Shown here: in pieces, positions 1 through 11,200 of the stretch
Layout of the letters: each line of letters opens with the position of its first letter
Position numbering within the stretch: position 1 is the stretch's first letter
Source of the DNA: Trichomonas tenax
Taxonomy: Eukaryota > Parabasalia > Trichomonadida > Trichomonadidae
Assembly: GCA_023091735.1 (NCBI GenBank)
Contig: JALKBU010000469.1
Location: 1-38,371, forward strand
Length of the DNA: 38,371 nucleotides
Direction of reading: 5' to 3'
Made by a program: the position numbers and the translations under genes
Notes under the pieces: model-generated
What the model saw: the letters and a program-made list of their open reading frames with translations, nothing else
What the model was told of the DNA's origin: nothing
The model's database searches: none

Positions 1-1001
1 TTAGGCCATGCCCAAGAATCGAAAAATTGTTTTTATGTAACATGACATATAAAGTGTCAAAACTTTACATGTGAAATAAAAGATGATGGCTCACTTTTAC
101 TGATTGGAAAAGTGACATTTTTACTTTGTCTTCGGGCAATACAAATATGCAAAAAAATCGGGGCCTCCGGCCAACGAAATCACCAAATTAATTTCAAAGA
201 ATACCTTATATGTTCCCTCCCTTTTCTTTTCTTCTTTTTCCTTTTTCTCTTGTCCTCTTTCTCTTATTATTTCAAATTTCGTATTATTTTTTAATTTGTC
301 GAATAATTCATGAACTCCTGATGCGATCTCATAATTTCTACTGTTTGAAGTGGTGCTTCGTAATGTAATGAATGATGTTAACGTAAATGATTACATTTCA
401 GGTCCCTGTATTGATTTTGAGTCATTTTCTTGGTTTGGATGCAAATTTATAGTCAAGGAAGCTGTTGAAAATCTTGAAGTAACCCAACATTTCCACTTTT
501 GTGCAATTTTGCTGAATTTAAACGGTAGTATCCTGATTTCAATCCATTTTATCCGGCTTTCAACTTAGTTGAATAAATTGCATTGAAATGCAGTTCTTTC
601 TAGTCATTATTTTTGAAATTTTCTAATATGTTAAGAACAATGTATATTGTTCTGCACAAGCATATATCATGAATGATACTTTTAAACTGAAAATAACATC
701 ATTCTATTTTAGGCATGAAACTAGTGTTGCTTGGAATGTCACTTTTGTTGCTGAAGTTGTCACTTTTCGACACGGAATTGAGAGAAAAAGAACGATTATT
801 TACGATTATTGTACATTAAAAGTGACATACTTTAGGCAGCCCCTTTAATACTTTGGGTGAATAACCCAACAATATATTGAAAAATTTGAGATTTTGAAAT
901 TTTGGAGCATCACATTGTAAACCTAAAATAAATCAATTTGTATTAATTATTTTTCAAAATTTACGATATTTTTATATTGAAAGATCAAAAAACGACAACA
1001 T
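1..1001. other. Non-coding, TGTCACTTTT-rich leader region
   Basis: I see no convincing gene here. The stretch carries several copies of TGTCACTTTT or its complement (near 107-116, 727-737, 751-760 and 813-823) and a TTTACATGTGA-like site near 53-63. A short GC-rich island (gggcctccggcc, about 168-180) stands out in the AT-rich background. Similar TGTCACTTTT clusters occur at 6390-6510 and 18260-18900, which suggests a dispersed repeat. Short ORFs here (for example 350-568) have no recognisable domain. Confidence 0.4.
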
Positions 1002-1639
1002 TTTTCCTTCTACGGTGTAGTCCTGCGACCTTCATAACTTTTTATCTGATCAATATTTTTTCGATTTGAAAGTACTTTCATGTACATATTGATAGTTGTC
1101 TATCCAGTGGTGTAAGTGGCACAGTCTATATATCTATCAAATCATTGTTTGCATTTCAAATCGTCCAAAAATATACGATTTCCAGCATAAATGTATGCGC
1201 TACTATGCAGCGCTGAGGAAAGATGGTGTCTCAGCGCATAATTTTTTTTTCATTGCCAAATCTAAGATTCTAAAATTTTACATTATTACAGCTGCAAATC
1301 CAAATCCCATCAAATTCAATAACTTTCATGTGTATAATCGCCCTAAAATCAATTAATGAATTAGTTGCATTTTTAATTTTAAGCGTATAAGAGGTATTTG
1401 AATCAATAATACACATAAAAATATCATATGCTGCATAGTAGAGCATACATTTATGCTGGAAATCGTATATTTTTGGATGATTTGAAATGCAAACAATGAT
1501 TTGATAGATATATAGACTGTGCCACTTATACCACTGGATAGACATCTATCAATAAGTACATGAAAGCACTTTCAAATCGAAAAAATATTGATCAGATAAA
1601 AAGTTATGAAGGTCGCAGGACTACACCGTAGAAGGAAAA
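1002..1639. mobile_element. Foldback/MITE-like element with 210-bp terminal inverted repeats
   Basis: The left arm (about 1002-1211) and right arm (about 1430-1639) are inverted copies. Reading them side by side gives about six mismatches in 210 bp, roughly 97% identity. The arms begin with ttttccttctacggtgtag and are separated by about 218 bp of AT-rich spacer. No transposase is encoded; the two short ORFs that begin MSIQW are simply the same arm read from each side. The structure fits a non-autonomous DNA transposon or foldback element. I cannot identify a clear target-site duplication, and the family is unknown. Confidence 0.75.
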
Positions 1640-1912
1640 TTTTTCCCCAAAAAAACACAAAAATGACATAAATAATGTACAAAACATCATGATTGGCACT
1701 CAATGGAGAGAAAATAAAATGATCAATCAATCTGGTCGGACAATTTCCAATCCATACGCACTTTTGTCCAACTCTCGATAGTGAAATATATGTTTTTGCG
1801 ACATGCTCTTGATTTTCACGAGAAGAAATGTAATTGAGAAAGTATTTCAATGAAGGATCAATATAAATAGCATATGTGAATCAAATACCACATTAAAAAT
1901 CATAATAAGCTC
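1640..1912. other. Intervening AT-rich sequence between two foldback elements
   Basis: This short stretch between the two inverted-repeat elements has a 92-codon open frame on the minus strand (1572-1850) with no recognisable domain. It could be a remnant of a gene interrupted by the foldback element, but I cannot show this. Confidence 0.2.
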
Positions 1913-2315
1913 TAACCCCAACTTTACGGACGCTTTTTGCCACAGGGTCTCAGGGCGTCCCCGCTGTAAACCATTCAATTTTGAATGGTTTATGGCGTCC
2001 CCGACAAAATGTTTTTGACGTTTCGCTTCCCAAATGAACGACAAATGCGGAAAATTTTCGATGTGTTTTCCGGGGGCGCAGCCCCCGCTCATTAAAGATT
2101 AGAGTTGTCGAAGCGTGACAGCACTTTGTACAAAACACAATCACTGAAGAAAGCACTTCTTGTTGGGGGTTTTTCATCGGGGACGCAGAAGTTCATTTGG
2201 AGACTCGAAGTCTTGAAAAAAATTCATCGGGGACGCCATAAAACATTCAAAATTGAATGGTTTACAGCGGTGACGCCTTGAGACGCCGTGGCAAACCAAC
2301 ACCAACTTTACATAT
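1913..2315. mobile_element. Second inverted-repeat element with GCGTCCCC boxes
   Basis: About 70 bp at 1915-1990 reappears inverted at about 2243-2312, with shared blocks accattcaa/ttgaatggt, tacagcggggacgcc and a run ending in aactttac. Weaker similarity continues inward: tttatggcgtccccga, and ccaaatgaac at about 2030 versus its inverse near 2195. GCGTCCCC or its complement occurs at least five times, and a GC-rich hairpin (ccgggggcgcagcccccg, about 2069-2086) lies in the centre. The region is much richer in GC than its surroundings and looks like a mobile-element remnant. Its right end reaches to within about 50 bp of the likely start of the downstream LRR gene. Confidence 0.6.
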
Positions 2316-2344
2316 GGCATCATTTGTCACTTTTTCACACAGTT

Positions 2345-2361
2345 TTTACATTTCAGAAATT
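2345..2361 (+). promoter_or_regulatory. TTTACATTTCA motif just upstream of the LRR-PP2C start
   Basis: TTTACATTTCA (2345-2355) is one mismatch from the recurring TTTACATGTCA box and sits 6 bp before the ATG at 2362. It also contains a TCA that could act as an initiator. It supports the 2362 start over the upstream in-frame ATG at 2257, which lies inside repeat DNA. Confidence 0.4.
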
Positions 2362-4740
2362 ATGGGAATCGAGAATTCGATCGTAAAACTCGACCCAAAC
2401 AAGACTGTCATTGATCTCGCTAACCAGGGTATCTCAAAGCTCGACATTATAACACCGGAAGGCTCAAAACTTCTTCATCTACGACTGAATAAAAATCGAA
2501 TTTCTGATTTGCCGAAGAATCTTCCAAATTTGCAATCGCTAACATTGCGTGAAAACGAATTTTTGTCTGTGCCGTACAAAATTGTACAACGTTTGAAGAC
2601 TTATCCCGAACTTCAGATGATCGATCTTTCTTATAACTCGATTTCGAAGCTTCCTAATTCAATGCTTGACTCTGAATCTCTGGTTGCTGTGTATTTGTTT
2701 AATAATAAATTATCAATACTCACGAATATAAGTGGAACAATTGTGACTCTCGACTTAGGACATAATAATTTAAAAGAACTTCCTGATGTTCCGAATGGAA
2801 TCAAGGTTCTGTCGTTGGACCATAACTCTATCACATCTATTTCATGTATTTCTGAGAGTATCAAAAAATTATCTTTGCAATGCAATGTTTTGACTCAAAT
2901 TGACTCTCACTCGTCTTTCACTGCTCTAGGTCAACTGGATTTGAGATATAACAACTTAACATTACTTCCAACAAATTTCGATATTATGTGTCCGAAACTA
3001 AAGAATCTTTACGCATCACACAACAAAATAACAGAATACCCGAATCTTCCGCTAACTATCACAGAAGTAGACTTATCATTTAACAAAATAAAAATATTAC
3101 ATCCGAATTTTAATGCATACACGTGTTTATCTCGCTGCTATCTACAAAACAATGAAATAGAAGTCGTAAGGAACATTCCTATGTCATTACAACTGTTAAA
3201 CCTCAATAATAACAGATTAAGTTCATTTCAACTTAATCATTTGCCAGAATTGGCCCATTTGTACTTAATGGGCAATAGCATAAAGATGTTTCCACAAATC
3301 AAAGGAAATAACTTTAACGATTACTTTTATCGATTTAATGAAATCAAAAAAATCGAAACAAGATATATTCTTGACCACACGCGTATCATAGACCTTTCAT
3401 ACAATAATATAACGAAAATTCCAGATGCTATATTTGCTCTAACATGCTTATTTGATTTAGAATTAGCTGGAAATAACATTTCATTTATCAGACCATCAAT
3501 CGCCAATTCATCGCTGTCTATTCTCAATCTTTCTGCAAATCCAATCTCTGAACTTCCCAAGTTACCACAGACACTTGAAGAACTCTATATATCTGATTGT
3601 AACTTCAAAGCTTTGGGTGATGATTTTGCAGAAAATCGAAATTTAGTTATATTGGTTGCATCTGGAAACCAAATCACGAAAATTCCTTTGCTTCATTCTA
3701 TCACACACCTCGATCTAACGAATAACAATATTCTTGAATTCCCGAAGTTACCAAAAACGATCGAAAAAGTATTTTTGGCATTTAATCAGATCCAATTTGT
3801 TCCAGAAATGAATGAATTCAAAAATTTGGAGATTCTCGATCTCGGATTTAACCCTATTCAGCATATTCCAAGCTTCCAAGAGTGCTCCTCTCTGAAGCAT
3901 CTCATTTTAACTAGTATCCAATACCAGGAAATCCTCTCTATTCCACATGGATTGCTTAACTTAGATTTAACCGGGACAAACTTAAGAAACTACAAAACAA
4001 TTCCATATTATTTTTGCTCCCTTGGAGGTGAAGGAGCACAGCATAGATGTATTGACAAAAGCATTGCTTATACAATATATCCTTCTTCAAGTTTTTATTT
4101 CGGAGATATCATTGTTTCACAATTGCCACCAGCATCAAAATGTCTAGTTTTTGGACTTGTTGACAACCAGAGAAATACAAGATTCCTCAACTTTTTTGTT
4201 GACTACGTTCTTGAAAATATAAACAAATATGGAACGTCCAAGATGCACAATAACATTCTGTCCAGTATTGAGCATTTAAACAGAAAAGAAATCAATGATT
4301 TTCTTTCAGCTTCCTTCGTTTGCATCAAAGACAGAAAACTTAAATGTGCAACTCTCTCAGGTGCCTCAATATTCATTGCTAATGTTGCAGGTGAAATCAC
4401 ACAATTAGCAGGAAAGCACCCGTTCAGTGATTTCTTGTCGAAGCACCGAATTTACGGATGTCTCGGCGAAGATCACGAACTCGCTCAATTCCATGTTCAT
4501 AAAATTAAACAAGAGCCAATTGTTAATGAATTTGATATGAAAGATGATATGAAATGGCTTTTATTAATATCTAAAGCTGTTTCTGATTCATTGACCTTAA
4601 ATCAGATTCAAAAGGCAGTTTCAAGTTCAAAACAATCTAAAGAAATTGTGTGTAAGATTAGATCTCTCGCGATTTCTTCGATGTGCAGGGATAATATTTC
4701 TGTATTAGCTGTAGATTTACAATCTTATTTGGATTGTTAA
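2362..4740 (+). CDS. LRR protein with C-terminal degenerate PP2C-like domain
   Basis: This 792-residue protein is built mainly of leucine-rich repeats. At least 20 LxxLxLxxNxl units fill residues about 15-560, for example LHLRLNKNRISDLP and LFDLELAGNNISFI. The C-terminal region of about 215 residues (575-792) resembles a PP2C phosphatase fold, with FGLVD near 597-601, an ATLSGASIFIAN strand pair matching the usual 'NVGDSRA' area, and a final RDNISVLAVDL matching the 'DNITVIVV' motif. The order is like PHLPP and the LRR-PP2C part of fungal adenylyl cyclases. Catalytic residues are incomplete: the DGLWD motif reads SKAVSD, with Lys replacing the metal-binding Asp, and DGHGG reads DNQRN. It may therefore be a pseudophosphatase or scaffold. 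The ORF is open to an ATG at 2257, but that lies in an inverted-repeat element, so I start at MGIENS (2362). No signal peptide or membrane segment is seen. Confidence 0.8.
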   Translation: MGIENSIVKLDPNKTVIDLANQGISKLDIITPEGSKLLHLRLNKNRISDLPKNLPNLQSLTLRENEFLSVPYKIVQRLKTYPELQMIDLSYNSISKLPNSMLDSESLVAVYLFNNKLSILTNISGTIVTLDLGHNNLKELPDVPNGIKVLSLDHNSITSISCISESIKKLSLQCNVLTQIDSHSSFTALGQLDLRYNNLTLLPTNFDIMCPKLKNLYASHNKITEYPNLPLTITEVDLSFNKIKILHPNFNAYTCLSRCYLQNNEIEVVRNIPMSLQLLNLNNNRLSSFQLNHLPELAHLYLMGNSIKMFPQIKGNNFNDYFYRFNEIKKIETRYILDHTRIIDLSYNNITKIPDAIFALTCLFDLELAGNNISFIRPSIANSSLSILNLSANPISELPKLPQTLEELYISDCNFKALGDDFAENRNLVILVASGNQITKIPLLHSITHLDLTNNNILEFPKLPKTIEKVFLAFNQIQFVPEMNEFKNLEILDLGFNPIQHIPSFQECSSLKHLILTSIQYQEILSIPHGLLNLDLTGTNLRNYKTIPYYFCSLGGEGAQHRCIDKSIAYTIYPSSSFYFGDIIVSQLPPASKCLVFGLVDNQRNTRFLNFFVDYVLENINKYGTSKMHNNILSSIEHLNRKEINDFLSASFVCIKDRKLKCATLSGASIFIANVAGEITQLAGKHPFSDFLSKHRIYGCLGEDHELAQFHVHKIKQEPIVNEFDMKDDMKWLLLISKAVSDSLTLNQIQKAVSSSKQSKEIVCKIRSLAISSMCRDNISVLAVDLQSYLDC

Positions 4741-4963
4741 TATATATTAGTGTTTTTTGTTTATAAAATGTTTGAATACAATTTAAATTTAGAATGTTCT
4801 ATTTCCATAACATAATTCGAATTGCGTATTCATTAACATTGATTTTGCAATGATTTCTATATGAATCAATAATGAAATGAAATGAGAAAATGGAAAAAAA
4901 TAACTTGTTTCGATTTTTTTTGGAATATCTCATAATAATTTTTATAATAAAATTGATTATATA

Positions 4964-6009
4964 CTATAATGAAATGATAGGATAAATCAATAAGCCAAAT
5001 GGTAACTTAAATGAGTGTGAATAAACTGTGTTACATGGACTCATTAGCAAAAAGTCATAAGCCTCGAATTTAACATCAAATGTTCCAAATTTTGAACTTG
5101 GATAAAGAGGAATAACGCGAACTTTATCTAAACGAGGGCATTTATCGAAAATTTTCTGTCCATAGAAATTACTGCTGCCTAAATATGCTATTGTGACTAA
5201 ATTAGGAAGATTGTAAATTGCAGAATCGGCAATAAAAGAAACTTTCGCTGGGGAAACTATTTTATTAATCAAATTGAGACTTGCAATCGATAACTGTTGC
5301 ATGATCTCTAATGTGAGTGGTAATATCAATATCTTAAGGCTCTGAACCAAATGTACACAATATTCAGTAAGATTGGTTATCGGAGAAAGAGATAAATCAA
5401 GTCTTTCTAATTTCGTAATTCGATAAAAAATGTATCTTCCAACGCATTGAAGATTTCTTGAGCCTATGAACTCAGTGATATTTGTTGAGCCAGCAAACGC
5501 AAATTCTTCTATCATAGTTATTTCGTCTAAATTTGGAATTTGGTCAACAGAAACTTGATTTGCAATTTTTATCAATATTGTGCGATTTTTCGTGAGAATG
5601 CAATTATTCTCCGATCTGAAATCAGGATTTTCTTGATCTACTTCAATTGTCATGAGATTTTTTCTTGATTGAATGCAAATCCTGTGAATATTCTCACAGA
5701 AGCAGGAATATATAAACTACTTAATGAGGTCAAATAAAATACATTGTCTCCATTGGAATAAAGAGTATTTGGAAAAATAACATTAATGAGATTTTGGCAT
5801 CTAAAGAATGCTTCGTTTTTGATAGCGACAATTTTTGTCTGAGAGAGGTCTAATTCTGTGATTTTGCCATCTTTGCAACATCCCCATCCAATTGTTGTAA
5901 TTTGAACTTCATTATATGTTTCTGGTATCGTGACTTTACCTGAAAGAGCTGCATTGATGGAATTGATTGTTCCATTAGTTTCATTGAAACTAACAATCCA
6001 CGAAGTCAA
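4964..6009 (-). pseudogene. BspA-like LRR_5 gene, frame-broken
   Basis: Two overlapping minus-strand reading frames (5650-6009 upstream, 4964-5653 downstream) together give about 348 residues of BspA-like (LRR_5/TpLRR) repeats, with the usual phrases 'vTIPetYNevqitTIG', 'NLINVIFPNTL' and 'VDQENPDFRSENNCILTKNRTIL'. The frames meet at an A6 run near 5655-5665; one extra A would join them, and the family pattern (Ltsi-VDpeNp) continues straight across. The upstream frame also lacks an in-frame ATG: it begins at TTG, after an in-frame TGA, while the nearest ATG (about 6014-6016) is in another frame. There is no C-terminal membrane segment. It is either a decaying member of this large surface-protein family or, for the A-run, a sequencing slip. 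Confidence 0.75.
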
Positions 6010-8225
6010 TTCTCATTATTTTTGATTTCACCTCCTTTAATTTTTGTTTTTCCCCCTTTTAAAACTCAATATTTTTCATCTCATAAACTTTCGCTGCAAT
6101 ATCAAAACTACGTGCACCAAATAGTTCAAAACTCGGTGCAACAATACCTATATGTACTGGCATAAGTTTAAAATGTCATTTTGAATCTTCTATTTGATTA
6201 GAACACATCATCGAAGAAGAAAATTATCTTCAATAAAATTAATGAATGAAAAAAAAATCATTTTTGATTTTTTAAATATGCTTCATTAAAGGGTTCATTT
6301 TCGAAACATAATGATATACATGAAGATGAAACATCACAAAGTTGGAAATGATATGAATTGAACCAGCAAAATAAAAACCTTATGGTTGAGAAGAGTCTAT
6401 GACAAAAGTGAACATCAAAAGTGATGTGGGAGCCTTAAAGTCACTTTTATGAATAAGCTGTCACTTTTTGAGCGGGCAAATTGTCACCTTTATAAAAAGT
6501 GTCATAATATCTTTGTAGTCTAACCAATACATCCAGGTTAGTGTTGTTGACGAGCCACAACTCTATCATCAACGAGCATATACCTAATTGGTAAGAAAAC
6601 AACGATATTTATGAATGCTTAAATTGTTGCGAGAATGTCATTGAGCGAGGTTGGCCCGAAACTTCCAAAGCCCTCGAGCGGCCAGGCCCTAGCAAGAACC
6701 CACTTATTGATTCAATTTTTAATATACATTACATTTTCACTTTTGATATTAATATATTATTTTGTTTTTCTATTTTTTATTTTTTCACAGATACCTTTTT
6801 CATTACAAGATTATTTTCATATTATTACTTATTCTCATAATTATTAATATATCATTAAATTCATAATTGTTCTTGAATCATGAATTAGATAATGTTTTCA
6901 TGTTACTTTCATTTTATATATTGATTTATATTATTTAGATTCTCAATTCGATCCTTATATTCTTTGTAAAATTCAATTTTTACGAAATATTTATTTTTAT
7001 CTTCAAATTATTCGTTTATAATTCATATTTACCATGCATGACGGGATAATTTTGACCGAGTTTCTTGGTTTTCTTAGGTTTGGAGTGCAACAAAAACTTG
7101 CAATGAACAAAGAGAAATGGATGATGTGCTATCGTCAGGATGCTGATAGCACAAATAACATCCTTCACTATAAGACCACAACTACTCATAATGAAGTCTT
7201 CTTTGGCTTCCAACATTGAGTTCGATCCATTTCAACCTATTGACACTTTTCCATTTTTTTCCCGCGCAAACACGTCATTTTCCTTTATTTTGACATTCTG
7301 ACTTTACATGCCAAAAATAAGTTACATGTCAGAAAAGCACGTTGTTCTATTTTGTCCCAGTCCCCTTTGTAAATTATTCAAATAATAATTTTATCCAGAG
7401 TTGAATAATCAGAAAAACAATGATAAATTTGGTATTTTTATGCCTTAGGAATCATAAATCCAGTCCCTGGTTGAGAATCATATTTTTTTCTATGATCTTA
7501 AGCATCATAGGAATCTTCCTTAATAGAAGATCTGAGTTTGTTTGTATATCAGAAACGAAATATAATCTGTGGGTATTTATAATGTAATATTTTAAGAAAA
7601 AATAAACTAAGAAGTGTATCAACTCTGGGGGTCAAAACCAGATCAAACATGTATGGGCAAATATAACTCTTATGTGATGTCATACATAGTTGGAGTGTTA
7701 AACATATATAATATCGTTTCATATTTTTCATTAACAATTTGATATCAGCTTATTATTGAGTAAATAGCAATATTTATTATAAATATATCACATGCCAACA
7801 ACATAGTAACATATTACAAATAATACAAGCTCCTATTTGAATAATTGTTCAGTATCTTATTTTATAAATACATGAAATCATTGCGGAAACGATAATATAT
7901 ATAGATGCATGCACATATTACATGTTTTTAATGTGATATATCAACTTATACTCATAGCCTCCCAATGAATTTGCTGAAATTATTGATGAATAGAAATAAA
8001 GTGTTCAAAAATAAAAACAATGGAAAATAATTAGCATCATATATACTATTTTATTAATGTAAACAGTGTCAAATAAATTGTGAAAAACGCGACTTTTAAC
8101 CTTATCCACTTTTTAAAATATGGTTTATTATAACATTTACATAATTGTAATGCTAATTTTGCCAATTTTGGTCGCTAAAACCAAATTTGAGAGTTAAAAC
8201 ACTTCTATAAACTATAACAATAACA
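6010..8225. other. Intergenic, repeat debris, no intact gene
   Basis: This 2.2-kb stretch has no supported intact gene. It contains a cluster of TGTCACTTTT-type motifs at 6390-6510 and a GC-rich block at about 6643-6703 (gcgaggttggcccg through ctcgagcggccaggccc) that contrasts with the flanks. A short open frame that might be a transposase relic lies at 7034-7219, followed by paired TTTACATGCCA (7303-7313) and GTTACATGTCA (7321-7331) boxes. The rest is AT-rich with no visible coding signal. Confidence 0.4.
7034..7219 (+). pseudogene. Possible short transposase-like remnant
   Basis: The 61-codon frame has a TEFLGFLR segment followed by a tail TTTTHNEVFFGF. This faintly recalls the N-terminus of ISXO2/IS1595-like transposases, in which a 'LTEFLxFLR' helix precedes a zinc ribbon; the zinc-ribbon cysteines are not preserved. 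The same DNA is also open on the opposite strand (7016-7216). A hairpin (tgctatc...gatagca, about 7127-7151) lies inside. The assignment is weak and rests on pattern resemblance only. Confidence 0.2.
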
Positions 8226-11200
8226 TTAATGTGAAATAAAAATCTTTGCTACAGCATCATCTGTTGTTTGTGATGGTGAAGCACAAACCATTTTCCTTAT
8301 TGTTTCATCAGTCCTCTTCAGCTGATTTATTTGTTCTTTTGTTTTATTGATGCAATTCCTATATGATTTCTCGCTGATTCCTTCCTTTGTATCATAGTTA
8401 TCCTTGAAAGCATTAATTGCATAAGACATCAACTCAAATTTGCTCTTGTCTGTTTGTGACATTATTTCTTCAACGTTCTTATTGAATACTGCCTCTGCAT
8501 TAACTTTCTCTGTTGACATTTGTGTTGCGAAAATCTTTCTTTCTCTATCAAATTGATTCTTTGTCCGTTCAAGCTGCTCAATGAGTTCTGTCTTTTCATT
8601 CATCATTTCAGCAATTTGCGCACGAGCAGACTTCTTTGATTTATCTGATTTAGACAATTCAACAGATAATTTTGTGACATCCTTTCTCAAGCTTTCACAT
8701 TGTTCCTTGAGTTCCAATATTGCAGCTTCATAAGAATCAATTATCTGGTTCTTTTCGAGCTCAAATTTCTTCTCTTGTGAATTTTGGGCAATTTCTGCAA
8801 CTTTCTTTTGATAATCTCTGTCTGATGCCAATTCATCCAAAGCAGCCTTTTGTGTTGCAATGGCATTCTTCAGTCTTGTTATCTGTGTCTGGCTATCTTC
8901 AAAGTTGTCTGATGTCAACATCAAGTTTTCTGTAACTCTCTTTATTTCATCAGACATTTCTGCTTCAACTTTGAGTCTTTCTTCTTTTCCTTTCTTTATG
9001 AGTTCTTCGATTTGATCATTGAAATTGTTTGTTATTTCTTCAAGTTTGTGTTCACTTTCTCTGAGCTTGTTCGTGAGATTTTGGATTTGACGCTTGAGAT
9101 TGGAAGTGTTTGAAATCATTTCTTCGTTGTCACTCTTCAGTTTGGAAACTTCATTCTTCATATCTTCCACCACAGCTTTATTCTCTGTTTCATTCTTTTC
9201 ATTGGAAGCTTTCATTGAGATGAGAGATGATTTATACTTCTTATATTTGCGTTCGAACTTTTCAACATTCTTCTCCAACTCAGCAATAACTTTGTCTGTT
9301 CTTTCCTTATATACTTTAGGACATTCTTTGCCAAATGCCTTCTTTATCTTGCAGATTTTAGATGTCAAATCTTTGTTCATTCTCTGCAGATTATCGCGTT
9401 CACCTCTCATTGTGAAAACATTGTCAACGAGGATCTGTCCATTGCCAGACATGAAATCATCAAGTGTCATTGCTGAATCTGTTGCAGCGATTGAAAGATC
9501 AACAATAAACTTGCTTAATGTCTGTTTGATCTTGCAAAATGCTTCATTTATATGATCAGACTCTGCTGATGCTGCTTGAATGCGTTTGCCGTAATATTTA
9601 ACGATTTCTTTGAAGATCGCTTGAAGTTTGGATGTTATTTGAAGATTTGGATTCTTTCCAATTTTATCAATTTTTGATGATAAATTTCCATCAAATCCGG
9701 AATAGAACCAAGCTGTTGATGGTATTAAATCTGCTTCAACAATTTCTGGTCTCTCATTGGCTCTTTTTGTTTGCTCTTCGAGATTTTCTTCACTTCTTTG
9801 CAAATCACGTTTAAGCGCTTCGTTTTGTTTTACGAGTTCATTGATTTGTGCATTAAGCAATGAAATCTGTTGAGAGTGCTTCTCAGCTGATAGTTGTAGT
9901 TCATAAGCTTGTTCTTTGTGACTATCAGCAATTGTTTGGAGCTTTTGAAGTTTGCTGTTTGTGTCATCTTCGATTTTCCTCAAAAGCTTTTCTTCTCTCT
10001 TATTAAACTTGACATCTCTGGCATGAAGAGCTTCTCTGAGACTTGAAAGTTCCTTCAATGTCTCCTCATGGACAACAGCAAGTGCATCGAAATCGCTGTG
10101 CTGCTTATTTGAATCCATACGCAATTTTTCGAAGTCGTTCATCATTTGGTTCAATTGCTCATTTAAATTATTTCTTTCCTGAGTAACAGCAGAAAGATTC
10201 TTTGAGAGATCATTGATCCTTGTGTTAAGCTCTGTGTAGAGAATGTCTTCTTCTGGCTCTTGTATTGTTTTACGTGATGAAGATGATTCTGAGTGGAAAG
10301 GAGTTATTGCTTGTGTTAAAACAACTGGTTCTATACTTGATTGTTCTTTTCTCTTCGCGATTTCAACTTTCAAGCTCTCGATCTTAACATTGAGCATCTT
10401 TATCTGATGTTCATAATCTTCTGCCTGAAGTTTCTTGTCTTCGTCTGATTCTTGAAGTTTTCTTTTGAGAATTGAGATTTCGTGTGTGTTTGATTCGTTT
10501 TCTTTTGTTATTTTTGATAAATTCTCTGCATTTGCTGTTAACTCTTGGAATTGGGATTCTTTCTTCTTTAGTTCTTGGCAGAGAGCCTTTATCTTCTTTT
10601 TGTATTTGCTCTGATCCTTTATTTGCTGTTTTTCGATGTGATCATGATCTTTTGTTGGAATGTTGTCATTTTCGTGTTTAGATGTGTTCTTTCCTCTAGA
10701 GAGATCTTCTGCAATCTCTAGGAGTTCATCAAAAGATGTGATTCGTTTGTTTAAATAATATGAAAGTGCATCAAAAATTCTTTGTGCTTTGACATCATTT
10801 TCTTTGAGTTTTGTTGTGAGAACTTCGTTTTCGTGAGCGAGGTCTTCGATTTCTTCTGTTGCTCTGTGTAATTCTGTCGCTAATTTCTTTCTTAATTTTG
10901 AAACTTCTTTTTTGCTTTCATCTTCATTGAAAATGTGCTGTTGTAGCATAAGCTCACGTTCTTTCTTGTATTTGTTCTCTTCTTCGGCAGATGATTTCGC
11001 AAGAAGATCTAATCTTGTCTTTAATGAGCTATTTTCTTGCATGATTAATCTCATTTTAGCGTGTAATGCGTCATTTTCCTGTTTAATGTCCTCTACACGA
11101 TTCCCAATCGAAACTGCGTTTTCAAATTGTGCTTTAAGAACTGTATTCTCTTTCAGAAGTGTGTTATTCTGTGTCTCCAGGTACTTTCGATTATCTTCAC

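Noticed and set aside
1096..1545. Two similar short ORFs (MSIQW...) on opposite strands.
   Set aside because: They are the two arms of the inverted repeat read from each side, not a conserved gene pair.
2257..2361. Upstream in-frame ATG extension of the LRR-PP2C gene.
   Set aside because: It lies in repeat DNA and has no LRR-like sequence; the ATG at 2362 follows a promoter-like box.
9094..9555. 153-codon plus-strand frame rich in Phe, Ser and Leu.
   Set aside because: It is the antisense shadow of the coiled-coil gene (8226-11246); its composition reflects complementary Glu/Lys codons.
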